From DAOUKH01 sp964291475 (GTDB lineage Bacteria; Chloroflexota; Dehalococcoidia; SHYB01), in assembly GCA_964291475.2 (NCBI GenBank), contig OZ220063.1, positions 1-64,000 on the forward strand: a DNA stretch of 64,000 nt, in the 5' to 3' direction. A program made the position numbers and the translations under genes. Positions 26,590 through 34,864 of the stretch are shown one piece after another; position 1 is the stretch's first letter; the number at the start of each line of letters is the position of its first letter. Below the pieces are notes generated by a model. It was not told the origin of the DNA. It saw only the letters and a program-made list of their open reading frames with translations, and did no database searches.

Positions 26590-27843
26590 CTACGCGCCGT
26601 TGGCGGTCCATTCGGCGACGCGGGCCGGATCGGGCGGCTGCTTCAGGTTGCCGTAGGCCCCGCCCAGGCGCTGGAAGTCGCGCGACTTCTTGGCCAGATG
26701 CCGGCGGAAGTAGATCACGGCGACGTCGAGCGTTCCCAGCTTCTGCGGGATGTCCATGTTGATGGCACCCTTGGCGAACACCGGGAAGTCTTCCTTCTCA
26801 TTCACGGCGATGAGCTGGTTGGGCAGGCGGTAGGTGTAGTACCAAAGGTCTTCATAGGCCTGCCCCAAGGGAGTCCGGGGGCGTTTCGAAACGGTGAACG
26901 ACCACACCCGGGTGTCCCATTCATCCACCGGCACGCTCCAGCGCAGGTGCAGAGCGCCCACCGGCACGCGCACGATCGAGGGCAACTGCACCGTGTGTTC
27001 GACGCCGAACCCCATGTCCTTCCTCGGGGCGCGGCCTAGCCGGCGCCACCAGGTGCGACGGGGCCACTTGCCGAGGCCGGGATATTCGTTTTGCCCGAAC
27101 TCGACATTCCGCTGGATGCAGGCGACGTAGTTGTCGCCCTCCTCCAGGATCCGGATGCCGTTCGTCACCACGGGCTTGGGCCGGAGGAACGGCAGCTTGT
27201 GGTCGATGAGATGCCAGATCCTCGTGTTGCGGTGCAGGTAGAACTCGTGATAGTCGATGCCCTGCCAAGTCGGCTCCGTCCAGTTGGTCTCCCAGTTCCG
27301 CACCCGCGTGTGGCGGGTCGTGTTCAAGCTGTCGTCCAAGAACTCCCACGGGAGGTCGTCCTCAATCGGCACGGGAGGAGTGATGCCCATCCAGATGAAG
27401 ACGATGCCGCTATGCTCGGCGGTGGGATAGCTCTTGGCCCGCATCTTGGGCGCAAGCGGCGAGTCGACGCTCTCGATCAGCCCCGCGACGCACTGTCCGG
27501 TCTCATCGAAGACATAGCCGTGATAGGGGCATGTGACCGTTCCCTCGAAGTCGCAGACTCCCAGCGAAAGGCGCGCGCCTCGGTGGGGGCACCAATCGGT
27601 CAGCGCGACGACGTTGCCCTTCGTTCCCCGGAACAGGACGATGTCCTCGCCCATCATCCGGACGCGGACCGGCCGCTTCTTTCCGACCTTCGAAGCCCAG
27701 ACCCCCGGGTACCAGTACTCGCGGAAGCCCAGCCTGGGGCAGTAGTCGAAGGGGCCTATCTGCGAGGCGCCTCGCGCCTCATCCCCGCTCTGCCGCGCCA
27801 AGGGCGATGTCGATGTCTCCGGTCTCTCGCGTGTCGTCGCCAT
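26590..27843 (-). CDS. Rieske [2Fe-2S] oxygenase (aromatic ring-hydroxylating type)
   Basis: A 417-residue terminal oxygenase. The Rieske domain (about residues 40-150) has the ligand pattern CPHRG and CPYHG (CxH ... CxxH). The catalytic domain follows, with a YHEFYLHRNTRIWH segment that may supply part of the mononuclear iron site. The overall plan resembles phenylpropionate dioxygenase or Pao-like enzymes. No ferredoxin or reductase gene is adjacent, so the electron donor is unknown. The start at 27843 has a GGGGGG RBS. A PAS-LuxR regulator lies upstream on the same strand. Confidence 0.88.
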   Translation of the reverse strand: MATTRERPETSTSPLARQSGDEARGASQIGPFDYCPRLGFREYWYPGVWASKVGKKRPVRVRMMGEDIVLFRGTKGNVVALTDWCPHRGARLSLGVCDFEGTVTCPYHGYVFDETGQCVAGLIESVDSPLAPKMRAKSYPTAEHSGIVFIWMGITPPVPIEDDLPWEFLDDSLNTTRHTRVRNWETNWTEPTWQGIDYHEFYLHRNTRIWHLIDHKLPFLRPKPVVTNGIRILEEGDNYVACIQRNVEFGQNEYPGLGKWPRRTWWRRLGRAPRKDMGFGVEHTVQLPSIVRVPVGALHLRWSVPVDEWDTRVWSFTVSKRPRTPLGQAYEDLWYYTYRLPNQLIAVNEKEDFPVFAKGAINMDIPQKLGTLDVAVIYFRRHLAKKSRDFQRLGGAYGNLKQPPDPARVAEWTANGA

Positions 27844-28009
27844 GGCCCACCCCCCTCGTCTTTGCACCAAGTTTGCCCTAGCGGGGGCAATCGAGCAACA
27901 CAACAACTTTCACAAGCCTACATGGCGGCGCCAAGACTTGCGTAGCCCAGTTTGCCGGCATCCGATGGAGGCCTTCTCTTCATCAGTTCGGCGAAAGGCG
28001 CCGCGCTCA

Positions 28010-28696
28010 TCATTCCAACTGGTCTGCCGTAAGGATGCCCAAGCGTATGGCCTTGACCACGGCATCGAGCTTGGTCGTTGAGTTGAGCTTGTGACGGAAG
28101 TTCCGAATGTGGTTGCGCACCGTATGAAGGCTAATGCCCAGATCGTGAGCGATCTCCGCGGCGTCCCGGCCCACTGCAACAAGACGCAATACCTCCACCT
28201 CTCGCGTCGTCAAGACTGATGTCCCCGCGGCCGCCGGCGGCGGAAGCGGCCGACCCGTCACAATCTCGGCGCCACCCGCCTCGAGGTCGTCCCGCACCGC
28301 GGTCTGCGCTTCATCGAAGTCTGCCGCATGCTCGCTATCTTCGAAGAGATGCACCAGTAGCGGCGCGTCGTTGGAGGTACCGGAGATCACCATGGCGGTG
28401 ACCGCGACCCACTTCCTCTCTCCGGAAGAGCAGGCCATTTGAAGCCTCGTGGTACCCGGCACCAAACCGGCCCGGAGGTGGCGGACCGAGGGGCAACCTC
28501 CCAAACACTGCGGCGTCAGACCGCCGGGGGCACCACTCTTTAGCACCTCGTAGCACCGCCGGCCGACGACTTCGTCCGACTGAAAGCCGAGTATTCCTGC
28601 CGCCGCCTCGTTCCAGAACACGATCCTCTGATCGAGGGTGGCGGCATAGGCGCCGCATGACGCCGTTTCAAGAGCGGAAAGGAGACTATCGGTCAA
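28010..28696 (-). CDS. PAS-domain LuxR-type transcriptional regulator
   Basis: A 228-residue regulator. An N-terminal PAS domain (about 5-125; AATLDQRIVFWNEAAAGILGFQSDEVVGRRCYEV) contains a Cys-rich insert C-x(16)-C-x(3)-C around residues 48-68 that could bind a metal or cluster. The C-terminal GerE/LuxR helix-turn-helix runs from about 160 (LTTREVEVLRLVAVGRDAAEIAHDLGISLHTVRNHIRNFRHKL). There is no receiver domain, so it probably senses a ligand or redox state directly. The start appears to be TTG (28694-28696). The neighbouring Rieske gene is a plausible target by position only. Confidence 0.85.
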   Translation of the reverse strand: MTDSLLSALETASCGAYAATLDQRIVFWNEAAAGILGFQSDEVVGRRCYEVLKSGAPGGLTPQCLGGCPSVRHLRAGLVPGTTRLQMACSSGERKWVAVTAMVISGTSNDAPLLVHLFEDSEHAADFDEAQTAVRDDLEAGGAEIVTGRPLPPPAAAGTSVLTTREVEVLRLVAVGRDAAEIAHDLGISLHTVRNHIRNFRHKLNSTTKLDAVVKAIRLGILTADQLE

Positions 28697-28893
28697 CGCC
28701 CGGCAACCTCTCTCATCACTTCTGGGTGCACCTCGTGCAGTACGCGATCGCCGAGAGCTGATTTACGGAACCGGCCGCAACTGAGAAGGAGCGCCACTTG
28801 CCCATCCTTGAGAGCGTATCGAAATCCTACCACAGGCACCTTGGAGGGACACCACCATCGATTGGAGCCACGGTCACGAAGCCACGACGGCCT

Positions 28894-29358
28894 TCAAAAT
28901 CCAGGCCAGCCGGGCAGAGCGGCCGCCTGCCTGACCCACTCCGCCATTTGCTCCTCGTCGAGCTCGCCCTCGTGGACGTCGACCCAGCGCGAGTCCGGGT
29001 CCTTGCCCGAGCCGGGTGGGACGGGTCGCAGCGACGCCCCATTCAAGAACGTGACTTTTACGTAGCGAGTGAAGACATGGTAGCTCGCGAACCATCCTTG
29101 GCCTTCGATGCCATACCAGGGCGAGTTCCAGCGCACCGCCTTCCGTACGCCGGGCACGGTGCGCACGATGAGGTCATCGAGGCGGCGCCCGACGTCCTGT
29201 TTCCACTCGGGCATGGCCGCGATGTAGGCCTGCACCGGGGCCTCGCCGTCGCCCTTCGGGATCTGCGGGTTGCCGCCGGAAAGGAGCACCGGCTTCGCGC
29301 CGGGGTCGCCGGCGCCTTTTGCTGACTTTCTGGACGGCTTGCGGGCCATCGCGTTCAT
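28894..29358 (-). CDS. DUF1801 domain protein
   Basis: A 154-residue protein with a YdhG-like DUF1801 domain (about 40-150; YIAAMPEWKQDVGRRLDDLIVRTVPGVRKAVRWNSPWYG; FTRYVKVTFLNGASLRP). The N terminus is basic and Lys/Ala-rich. Distant relatives act as frataxin-like iron chaperones, but function here is unproven. Its ATG overlaps the stop of the FAD oxidase gene (ATGA at 29355-29358), so the two are translationally coupled. Confidence 0.85.
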   Translation of the reverse strand: MNAMARKPSRKSAKGAGDPGAKPVLLSGGNPQIPKGDGEAPVQAYIAAMPEWKQDVGRRLDDLIVRTVPGVRKAVRWNSPWYGIEGQGWFASYHVFTRYVKVTFLNGASLRPVPPGSGKDPDSRWVDVHEGELDEEQMAEWVRQAAALPGWPGF

Positions 29359-30725
29359 TCCACTCCGCGGGCCGCCAGCAAGTTCGCGACGTCAGTTGCT
29401 GCGCGGTGGCCACTGGAAAGGGCGCCGTTGACGGACGGCACGCCCATGTAGTCGCCCGCCAAGAAGAGGTTGTCGATGCTCCCGGCAAGCTGCTCCGGTA
29501 TCTTCGCCGCGGCGGCGAGCATCCCGGGCGTCCCCATGCACAGCGCCTCTTCCCACCGGTACACGCGGTAGAACAGACCCTCGTCGTCGCCGGGAAGGGC
29601 GGATCCCGGAGGCGCATTCCGCCGCGCCGCGCCCAGCAGTTGGCGCTTTATCTCATCGTCGCCGAGCGGGATGAGCGCCTTGGCGCGGTCGCGCCCGATG
29701 AGCAGGTCGAGAATGCTCTTGCCCGGCGGCGCGCACGAAGGCAGGAAGGCGGAGCGGTCGAGCAGGAGCGGGGCGTCGTCATCTTCGGGGTAGAGCGCGC
29801 CATGCCAGCCGGGAGGGAGCGGGGAGTGGTCGAGACCGATCACCACCCGGCAGCCGGTGGAGTAGCTGACGGTGCCGAGTGCGCGGCGAGTCGATGCCGG
29901 CAGGTCGGGAATGAGGTCCGGGACCTTCGTGCCGGGCACGGCGCAGATGACCGCGTCCGCCTCGATAGTCTCGCCGTCCACGACCACGCCGGTCGCCATC
30001 CCGTCCGCGACGACGATTCTCCTGACGGGGGTGGACACACGAATCGCATCGGAGCACGCCGCGGCAAGCGCTTCGCTCAGTGAGCCGATGCCTCGCTCGG
30101 GCATGGAAACCCTGCCGTCATGCAGCATCGTTTCTCCGATGTACGCCCGCATCAGCGCCTGGCCCGCAGGCAGTGGGTCGCCCAAGATCATTTCGAGGGG
30201 CCCTCTGAGGGTCACCTGCAGCTTCTCGGGCACGCCGAGCCGTTTCAGGTATTCGCCGAAGGTCTCATCGTCGTCGATCTCGGCGACGGGGCTGTCGCCG
30301 GCGAAACTCATGTATGCCGACTCGCGATGCATCTGCCGCATCACCTTGAAACCGGCCCACATCCCTGAGGGTGAAAGGAAGCCCATGGCGGAGGCCGCGC
30401 GCAGGTGCCGTATGAAGTTCAAGGGAGACTGGTCCGGCGTCGTGGTAACCCACCGCCCGTTGCGGAGGTGGCCGAATTTCATCTGCGAGGGCACGAGCGG
30501 CAGTCCCAACTCTTCGCAGATGCGGAAGGCGGTGTCGTAGGTGGAGGTGAAGACGAATGCGCCCATGTCGAGGGAGAACTCGTCCACCCGCTCGCCTTTG
30601 CCGCGACCGCCCGCACGTTCCTGGGCCTCGAGCAGGAGGGGGGTGATGCCCCGCTTCATCAGCGTGTAGGCGGCGCTGAGCCCGGCGAAGCCTCCACCGA
30701 CGATGACAACGCGCTTGGTGCTCAT
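29355..30725 (-). CDS. FAD-dependent amine-oxidase-like oxidoreductase
   Basis: A 456-residue flavoprotein of the protoporphyrinogen oxidase / phytoene desaturase / monoamine oxidase group. The Rossmann dinucleotide motif is RVVIVGGGFAGLSAAY near the N terminus, followed by the ERAGGRGKG block. The C-terminal FAD-binding segment is DNLFLAGDYMGVPSVNGALSSGHRAA. There is no signal peptide. The ATG at 30725 (MSTKRVVIVGG) fits the family start better than the upstream codon at 30755. Substrate is unknown. It is coupled to the downstream DUF1801 gene. Confidence 0.87.
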   Translation of the reverse strand: MSTKRVVIVGGGFAGLSAAYTLMKRGITPLLLEAQERAGGRGKGERVDEFSLDMGAFVFTSTYDTAFRICEELGLPLVPSQMKFGHLRNGRWVTTTPDQSPLNFIRHLRAASAMGFLSPSGMWAGFKVMRQMHRESAYMSFAGDSPVAEIDDDETFGEYLKRLGVPEKLQVTLRGPLEMILGDPLPAGQALMRAYIGETMLHDGRVSMPERGIGSLSEALAAACSDAIRVSTPVRRIVVADGMATGVVVDGETIEADAVICAVPGTKVPDLIPDLPASTRRALGTVSYSTGCRVVIGLDHSPLPPGWHGALYPEDDDAPLLLDRSAFLPSCAPPGKSILDLLIGRDRAKALIPLGDDEIKRQLLGAARRNAPPGSALPGDDEGLFYRVYRWEEALCMGTPGMLAAAAKIPEQLAGSIDNLFLAGDYMGVPSVNGALSSGHRAATDVANLLAARGVE

Positions 30726-30797
30726 ATGTGCGGCTCTCTTCGCGCCACAATCCACCTATTGCTTATTGCGCGAGCGCTTTGCCCGAGGGCAAGTGCC

Positions 30798-30872
30798 TGG
30801 TGGGCCCTGCTGGGATCGAACCAACGACCGATCGGTTATGAGCCGACTGCTCTGCCACTGAGCTAAGGGCCC
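30798..30872 (-). tRNA. tRNA with anticodon CAU (Met or lysidine-type Ile)
   Basis: A 72-base cloverleaf plus encoded CCA. The acceptor stem GGGCCCU pairs with AGGGCCC, the D arm is GCUC-AGUGGCA-GAGC, the anticodon loop CUCAUAA has anticodon CAU (plus-strand ATG at 30838-30840), and the T arm is GUUGG-UUCGAUC-CCAGC. It is not an initiator, having a fully paired first acceptor base pair. The choice between elongator Met and tRNA-Ile2, modified by TilS, cannot be made safely by eye. Confidence 0.93.
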
Positions 30873-30951
30873 GCGACGGGAGGCGCATCCCCATTCTACC
30901 CGCGCGGGGTGAACCCGTGCGCCGGACACCGACCGCGGCTACACTGCCCGC

Positions 30952-32304
30952 ATGCCGCCGGACGCGCCGCGCGCGCTCTTCACCGACCTCTACGAGCTGA
31001 CCATGGCCCAGGCCTTCTGGCAGCGGGGCATGGATGCGCGAGCCACCTTCAGCCTTTTCTTCCGCTCGCTGCCCCCCAACCGCGGCTACCTCGTGGCCGC
31101 CGGCGCCGAGGAATGCCTGGACGAGCTGGCCTCGCTGCGCTTCACGACCGAGGACCTCGCCCGTCTCGACGACCTCCGCCTCTTCGATCCCCGCTTCCTC
31201 GACGCCCTCGGCGACCTGCGCTTCACCGGCGACGCCCGCTGTGTCCAAGAAGGTGAGATCGTCTTCGCCAACGAGCCCATCATCGAGGTCACCGCGCCCA
31301 TCATCGAAGCCCAGATCGTCGAGACGTATCTCCTCAACCGCGTCGGCTTCCAGACCCTGCTCGCCACCAAGGCGGCCCGGACCGTGCACGCAGCCGGCGG
31401 GCGCGCCGTCGTCGACTTCGGCGCCCGCCGGGCCCATGGCCTCGACGCCGCCGACGCGCTCGCCCGCCTCTCCTACCTCGTTGGCTTCGACGGCACCAGC
31501 AACGTCCACGCCGGCACGCGCCACGGCATCCCGCTTCGAGGCACCATGGCCCACTCCTTTGTCATGAGCTTCGACTCCGAGACCGAGGCCTTCCGGGCCT
31601 ACGCCGAGTCCTTCCCCGACGCCGCGACCCTCCTCGTCGACACCTACGATCCCGCCGAGGGTGTCGACGCCGCCATCGGGGCCGCCCGCGACTTGCGCCG
31701 CCGGGGCAGCGAGCTCCGCGCCGTGCGCATCGACAGCGGCAACCTCGCCGACCTCTCCGTGATAGCCCGCCGGCGCCTCGACGATGCCGGCTTCACCAAG
31801 GTGGAGGTCTTCGTCAGCGGCGGCCTCGACGAGAGCGCGATCGAACGCCTCCTCCGGGAAGGCGCCCCCATCGATGGGTTTGGCGTCGGCACCAGCCTCG
31901 CCGTGTCGGCAGACGCGCCCGCTCCCGAGACCGCCTACAAGCTCGTCGAGTACGCCGGCCGGCCGGTCATGAAGCTGAGCGAGTCGAAGATATCGCTTCC
32001 CGGCGCCAAGCAAGTCTTCCGTCACTTCGACGGCGGCATGATGGCCGGCGACCTCATCGGCCTCGCCTCGGAGCCAGCCCCAGTTGGCGCGGAACCGCTG
32101 CTGCAAGCCGCCGTACGCGAGGGCGAGCGCGTCGCCCCCGCGCCTTCCCTCGCCGAACTCCGGGACCGGTTCCGCGAACGATTCGCGACCCTGCCCGATC
32201 GCTTCAAGCGACTCGACGCACCCCCCAGCTACTCCGTCGAGGTCGGCCGGCCCCTCGTGGCCCTCCGCGACGCCACGGCGGCGGCCCTCGGAGGCCCGGC
32301 TTAG
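30952..32304 (+). CDS. pncB: Nicotinate phosphoribosyltransferase
   Basis: A 450-residue NAD-salvage enzyme converting nicotinate and PRPP to nicotinate mononucleotide. Signatures are FTDLYELTMAQAFW at the N terminus, FFRSLPPNRGYLVAAG, DFGARRAHG, the catalytic-histidine block GTMAHSF, AVRIDSGNLADLS, VFVSGGLDE and GFGVGTSLAVS. Length matches the PncB2-type branch. The ATG lies 80 bases from the divergent tRNA gene; no strong RBS was seen. The CDF exporter gene follows 55 bases downstream. Confidence 0.95.
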   Translation: MPPDAPRALFTDLYELTMAQAFWQRGMDARATFSLFFRSLPPNRGYLVAAGAEECLDELASLRFTTEDLARLDDLRLFDPRFLDALGDLRFTGDARCVQEGEIVFANEPIIEVTAPIIEAQIVETYLLNRVGFQTLLATKAARTVHAAGGRAVVDFGARRAHGLDAADALARLSYLVGFDGTSNVHAGTRHGIPLRGTMAHSFVMSFDSETEAFRAYAESFPDAATLLVDTYDPAEGVDAAIGAARDLRRRGSELRAVRIDSGNLADLSVIARRRLDDAGFTKVEVFVSGGLDESAIERLLREGAPIDGFGVGTSLAVSADAPAPETAYKLVEYAGRPVMKLSESKISLPGAKQVFRHFDGGMMAGDLIGLASEPAPVGAEPLLQAAVREGERVAPAPSLAELRDRFRERFATLPDRFKRLDAPPSYSVEVGRPLVALRDATAAALGGPA

Positions 32305-32358
32305 CTTCGCCAACGGGGTTGTCTCGCTAGGGCTCGCTATTGCGCTTCCCTCCTGCCT

Positions 32359-33681
32359 ATGGTTAGATACGCCGCACACGTCATGCAGGGCAACATCACC
32401 CTCGAATCCCCATTCTGGGACACCCCTCCTAATCGAGCGCCGCGACGCCGGGGCATACTCGCGTGGCTTGGCCGCGCGCTGCGGGGAGAGCGTCCCGCCC
32501 ACACCCTGCACTTCTCCGTCGAAGGCCGTTCCCACGGGCACGACCATGACCATGATCATGGGCACGACCACGACCATGACCACGACCACGGGCATGATCA
32601 CGACCACGGGCACGATCACGAGCATGACCACGAGGGCCACGTCAGCACCGCCACGCGCGAGGTCCACGACCATGACCACGATCACGATCATGGGCATGAT
32701 CACGGCCACGGGCATGACCACGGGCACGGTCATGGGCACGACCATGACCACGACCACAGCCACGACTACCGCGACCTCAGCCGCCAGCGGCTGACCTTCT
32801 CGCTGTTCCTGATCCTGACCTACATGGTCGCCGAGATCGTCGGCGGCATTATCTCGGGAAGCCTGGCCCTCGTCGCCGACGCGCTCCACATGCTCACCGA
32901 CGGCGCGGCCATAGCTCTCGCACTGTTCGCCATCTGGCTCGCCGGCAAGCCCGCCACCGTCGAGCGGACCTTCGGCTATCAACGGGCCGAGGTGCTCGCC
33001 GCCCTGATCAACGCCCTAACCCTGTGGTTGATCGCCGCCTGGGTCTTCTTCGAGGCCTACCACCGGTTCGCCGTCGAGACCCCGGACGTTGAGGGCGGGC
33101 TGGTGCTGATCGTCGGCGGCATCGGGCTCCTCATCAACATCGTCGTCGCCTACTTGCTTCACGCCTCCGCCGAGCACAGCCTGAACGCCGAGGGCGCCTT
33201 CCAGCACGTCATGGCCGACCTCATCGGCTCCGTCGGCGTCATCATCGCCGCCATCTTCATCATGACCCTCGGCTGGGACATCGCCGACCCGATCATCGGC
33301 GTCTTCATAGGAGTGCTCATCATCTACAGCAGCCGGGGCCTCATGGGCAAGGTCATGCACGTACTCCTGGAGGGGACCCCACGCCACATCGACCCCTACC
33401 GCCTCTGCAGCGAGCTTGAGGAGGTCGAGGGCGTCACGGTGATCCACGACGTCCACGTCACTACCGTGACATCCGGCTACGACCAACTCTCGGCCCACAT
33501 CCTTGCCGATCCGGACTACCAGGGGGACTACGACGACATGCTTCGCAAGCTGCGGCGCGTCGCTTCCGAGAAATTCGGCATCAGTCACATCACGATTCAG
33601 TTGGAGACCTCGGTAAAGGGCTGCACCGAAGACCACCACGTTGACCACCTCGCGGCCAGGTCGCGGCACCGGCACGACTAG
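32359..33681 (+). CDS. Cation diffusion facilitator metal exporter with long His-rich domain
   Basis: A 440-residue CDF transporter, probably exporting Zn2+ or a related metal by proton antiport. Residues 58-135 are dominated by His, Asp and Gly (about 40 His), encoded by degenerate 6-base repeats. Six transmembrane helices follow from about residue 145. The two HxxxD metal sites are in DALHMLTD (helix 2) and HVMADLIGS (helix 5), with a C-terminal cytoplasmic domain (GVTVIHDVHVTTVTSGYDQLSAHI). The His-rich stretch is cytosolic and may bind or buffer metal. An alternative ATG at 32383 is possible because promoter-like TTGCGC and TAGATA hexamers overlap the first ATG. Confidence 0.92.
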   Translation: MVRYAAHVMQGNITLESPFWDTPPNRAPRRRGILAWLGRALRGERPAHTLHFSVEGRSHGHDHDHDHGHDHDHDHDHGHDHDHGHDHEHDHEGHVSTATREVHDHDHDHDHGHDHGHGHDHGHGHGHDHDHDHSHDYRDLSRQRLTFSLFLILTYMVAEIVGGIISGSLALVADALHMLTDGAAIALALFAIWLAGKPATVERTFGYQRAEVLAALINALTLWLIAAWVFFEAYHRFAVETPDVEGGLVLIVGGIGLLINIVVAYLLHASAEHSLNAEGAFQHVMADLIGSVGVIIAAIFIMTLGWDIADPIIGVFIGVLIIYSSRGLMGKVMHVLLEGTPRHIDPYRLCSELEEVEGVTVIHDVHVTTVTSGYDQLSAHILADPDYQGDYDDMLRKLRRVASEKFGISHITIQLETSVKGCTEDHHVDHLAARSRHRHD

Positions 33682-33721
33682 CCAACGCTTTAAGGACGGT
33701 CTGCGCGACGGGAGGAGCGGC

Positions 33722-34258
33722 ATGGCCGACATCCAAAGCCGCCTGCGCACCCTTGAACAGCGCGTCCGCCGCGCCGAGGACGAGCTCGCCATCCGCAACG
33801 CCGTCGTTCGCTACGGTGTCGCTATCGACATCGGCGACGCGGAGGGCACGGCGGACACCTTCACCGACGACACCGAGTACGACATCGGCCCGCTGGCCAC
33901 CGGCGATGGGACGCCCGTCGTCATCCACGGCCGCGACGGCATCATCAACGACCTCGTCCTCGGCGAGGGGCACCAGCGCCTTCTGCCCAACTGCGCCCAC
34001 ACCATCGGCCCCTTCATGGTGCGCGTCGAAGGCGACACCGCCGTCGCCGCGGGCTATTCCCGCATCTACCACCGCGACGACAAGGGCGGTGAGAACGACC
34101 GCTTCACCCTCTTCCGCATCGGCCTCAACCAGTGGCGCCTGACGCGGGACGCGAGCGGCGCGTGGCGGGTCGCCCACCGGTCCTCACGCATCCTCGGCAA
34201 CGAGGGCGCCCAGGACCACCTCGCCGAGGGCCTACAGCGCTCCGGCCCAACAGGTTAG
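33722..34258 (+). CDS. SnoaL/NTF2-like protein (paralog 1)
   Basis: A 178-residue cone-fold protein of the SnoaL-like / nuclear transport factor 2 superfamily. An N-terminal coiled helix (IQSRLRTLEQRVRRAEDELAIRNAVVRYGVAID) leads into a pocket domain with DTFTDDTEYD, the LLPNCAHTIGPFMVRVEGDTAVAAGYSRIY block and GAWRVAHRSSRILG. GGAGGAG upstream supports the ATG at 33722. A close paralog follows 33 bases downstream. These proteins act as small-molecule isomerases, cyclases or dehydratases; the reaction here is unknown. Confidence 0.82.
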   Translation: MADIQSRLRTLEQRVRRAEDELAIRNAVVRYGVAIDIGDAEGTADTFTDDTEYDIGPLATGDGTPVVIHGRDGIINDLVLGEGHQRLLPNCAHTIGPFMVRVEGDTAVAAGYSRIYHRDDKGGENDRFTLFRIGLNQWRLTRDASGAWRVAHRSSRILGNEGAQDHLAEGLQRSGPTG

Positions 34259-34291
34259 ACACACTCGCCCCGCACGACGAAGGAGCACGAC

Positions 34292-34777
34292 ATGGCCAAC
34301 GACGTCGAAGCGCAGGTCGCCGATCTCGAACGGCGGATTCAGGCACTCGAGGACGAGCTCGCCATCACCAACCTCATGCACGCCTACGGCCCCGCCGTCG
34401 ACACCGGCAACGCCGAGGCCACCGGCCGCCTTTACACCGAGGACACCGTCTACGAGACCGACGCCGGACGGCCGCCCATGGTCGGCCGCGAGGGCGTCCA
34501 GAAAATGGTCACCGGCCGCGCCCATCAGTCGCTCCTCCCCAACTGCGCCCACACCATGGGTCCCGCCATCATCAAGATCGCCGGCGACAAGGCCACCGCG
34601 ACCGGCTACTCCCGCGTCTACGTACGGAAGGACAAGGAGTTCACCCTCTGGCGCCTCTCCACCAACCGTTGGGAGTTCGAGCGCCGCGACGGACGTTGGC
34701 AGGTCCACCGCCGCGAAAACGCCCTCGTGGGTACGCCGAAGGCCCAGGAGATCTTCGCGAAAGGCCTTCAAGACTAG
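34292..34777 (+). CDS. SnoaL/NTF2-like protein (paralog 2)
   Basis: A 161-residue paralog of the preceding gene, with the same N-terminal coiled helix (VADLERRIQALEDELAITNLMHAYG), the LLPNCAHTMGPAIIKIAGDKATATGYSRVY block and GRWQVHRRENALVGT. The near-identity of the LPNCAHT(I/M)GP segment indicates tandem duplication. GAAGGAG lies 6 bases before the ATG. It is followed by two CitE-like paralogs on the same strand. Confidence 0.83.
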   Translation: MANDVEAQVADLERRIQALEDELAITNLMHAYGPAVDTGNAEATGRLYTEDTVYETDAGRPPMVGREGVQKMVTGRAHQSLLPNCAHTMGPAIIKIAGDKATATGYSRVYVRKDKEFTLWRLSTNRWEFERRDGRWQVHRRENALVGTPKAQEIFAKGLQD

Positions 34778-34822
34778 CCCCACGGCCCTCCCAATCGAGG
34801 GCCGCTCCTTCAGGCGCGATGC

Positions 34823-34858
34823 TATAATGTCCGATGCTTCGCGCCCGCAGCATGGAGG
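34823..34858 (+). promoter_or_regulatory. Candidate -10 element and RBS of the first citE-like gene
   Basis: A perfect TATAAT (34823-34828) lies 42 bases before the start codon, without a recognisable -35 hexamer. GGAGG (34854-34858) is 6 bases before TTG 34865 but 12 before ATG 34871, so it decides for the TTG start. Confidence 0.5.
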
Positions 34859-34864
34859 CCGCCC

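Noticed and set aside
30763..32982. 739-residue minus-strand ORF
   Set aside because: It is antisense to pncB and the CDF gene and reads through a tRNA gene; its Val-rich repeats mirror the His-rich coding repeats.
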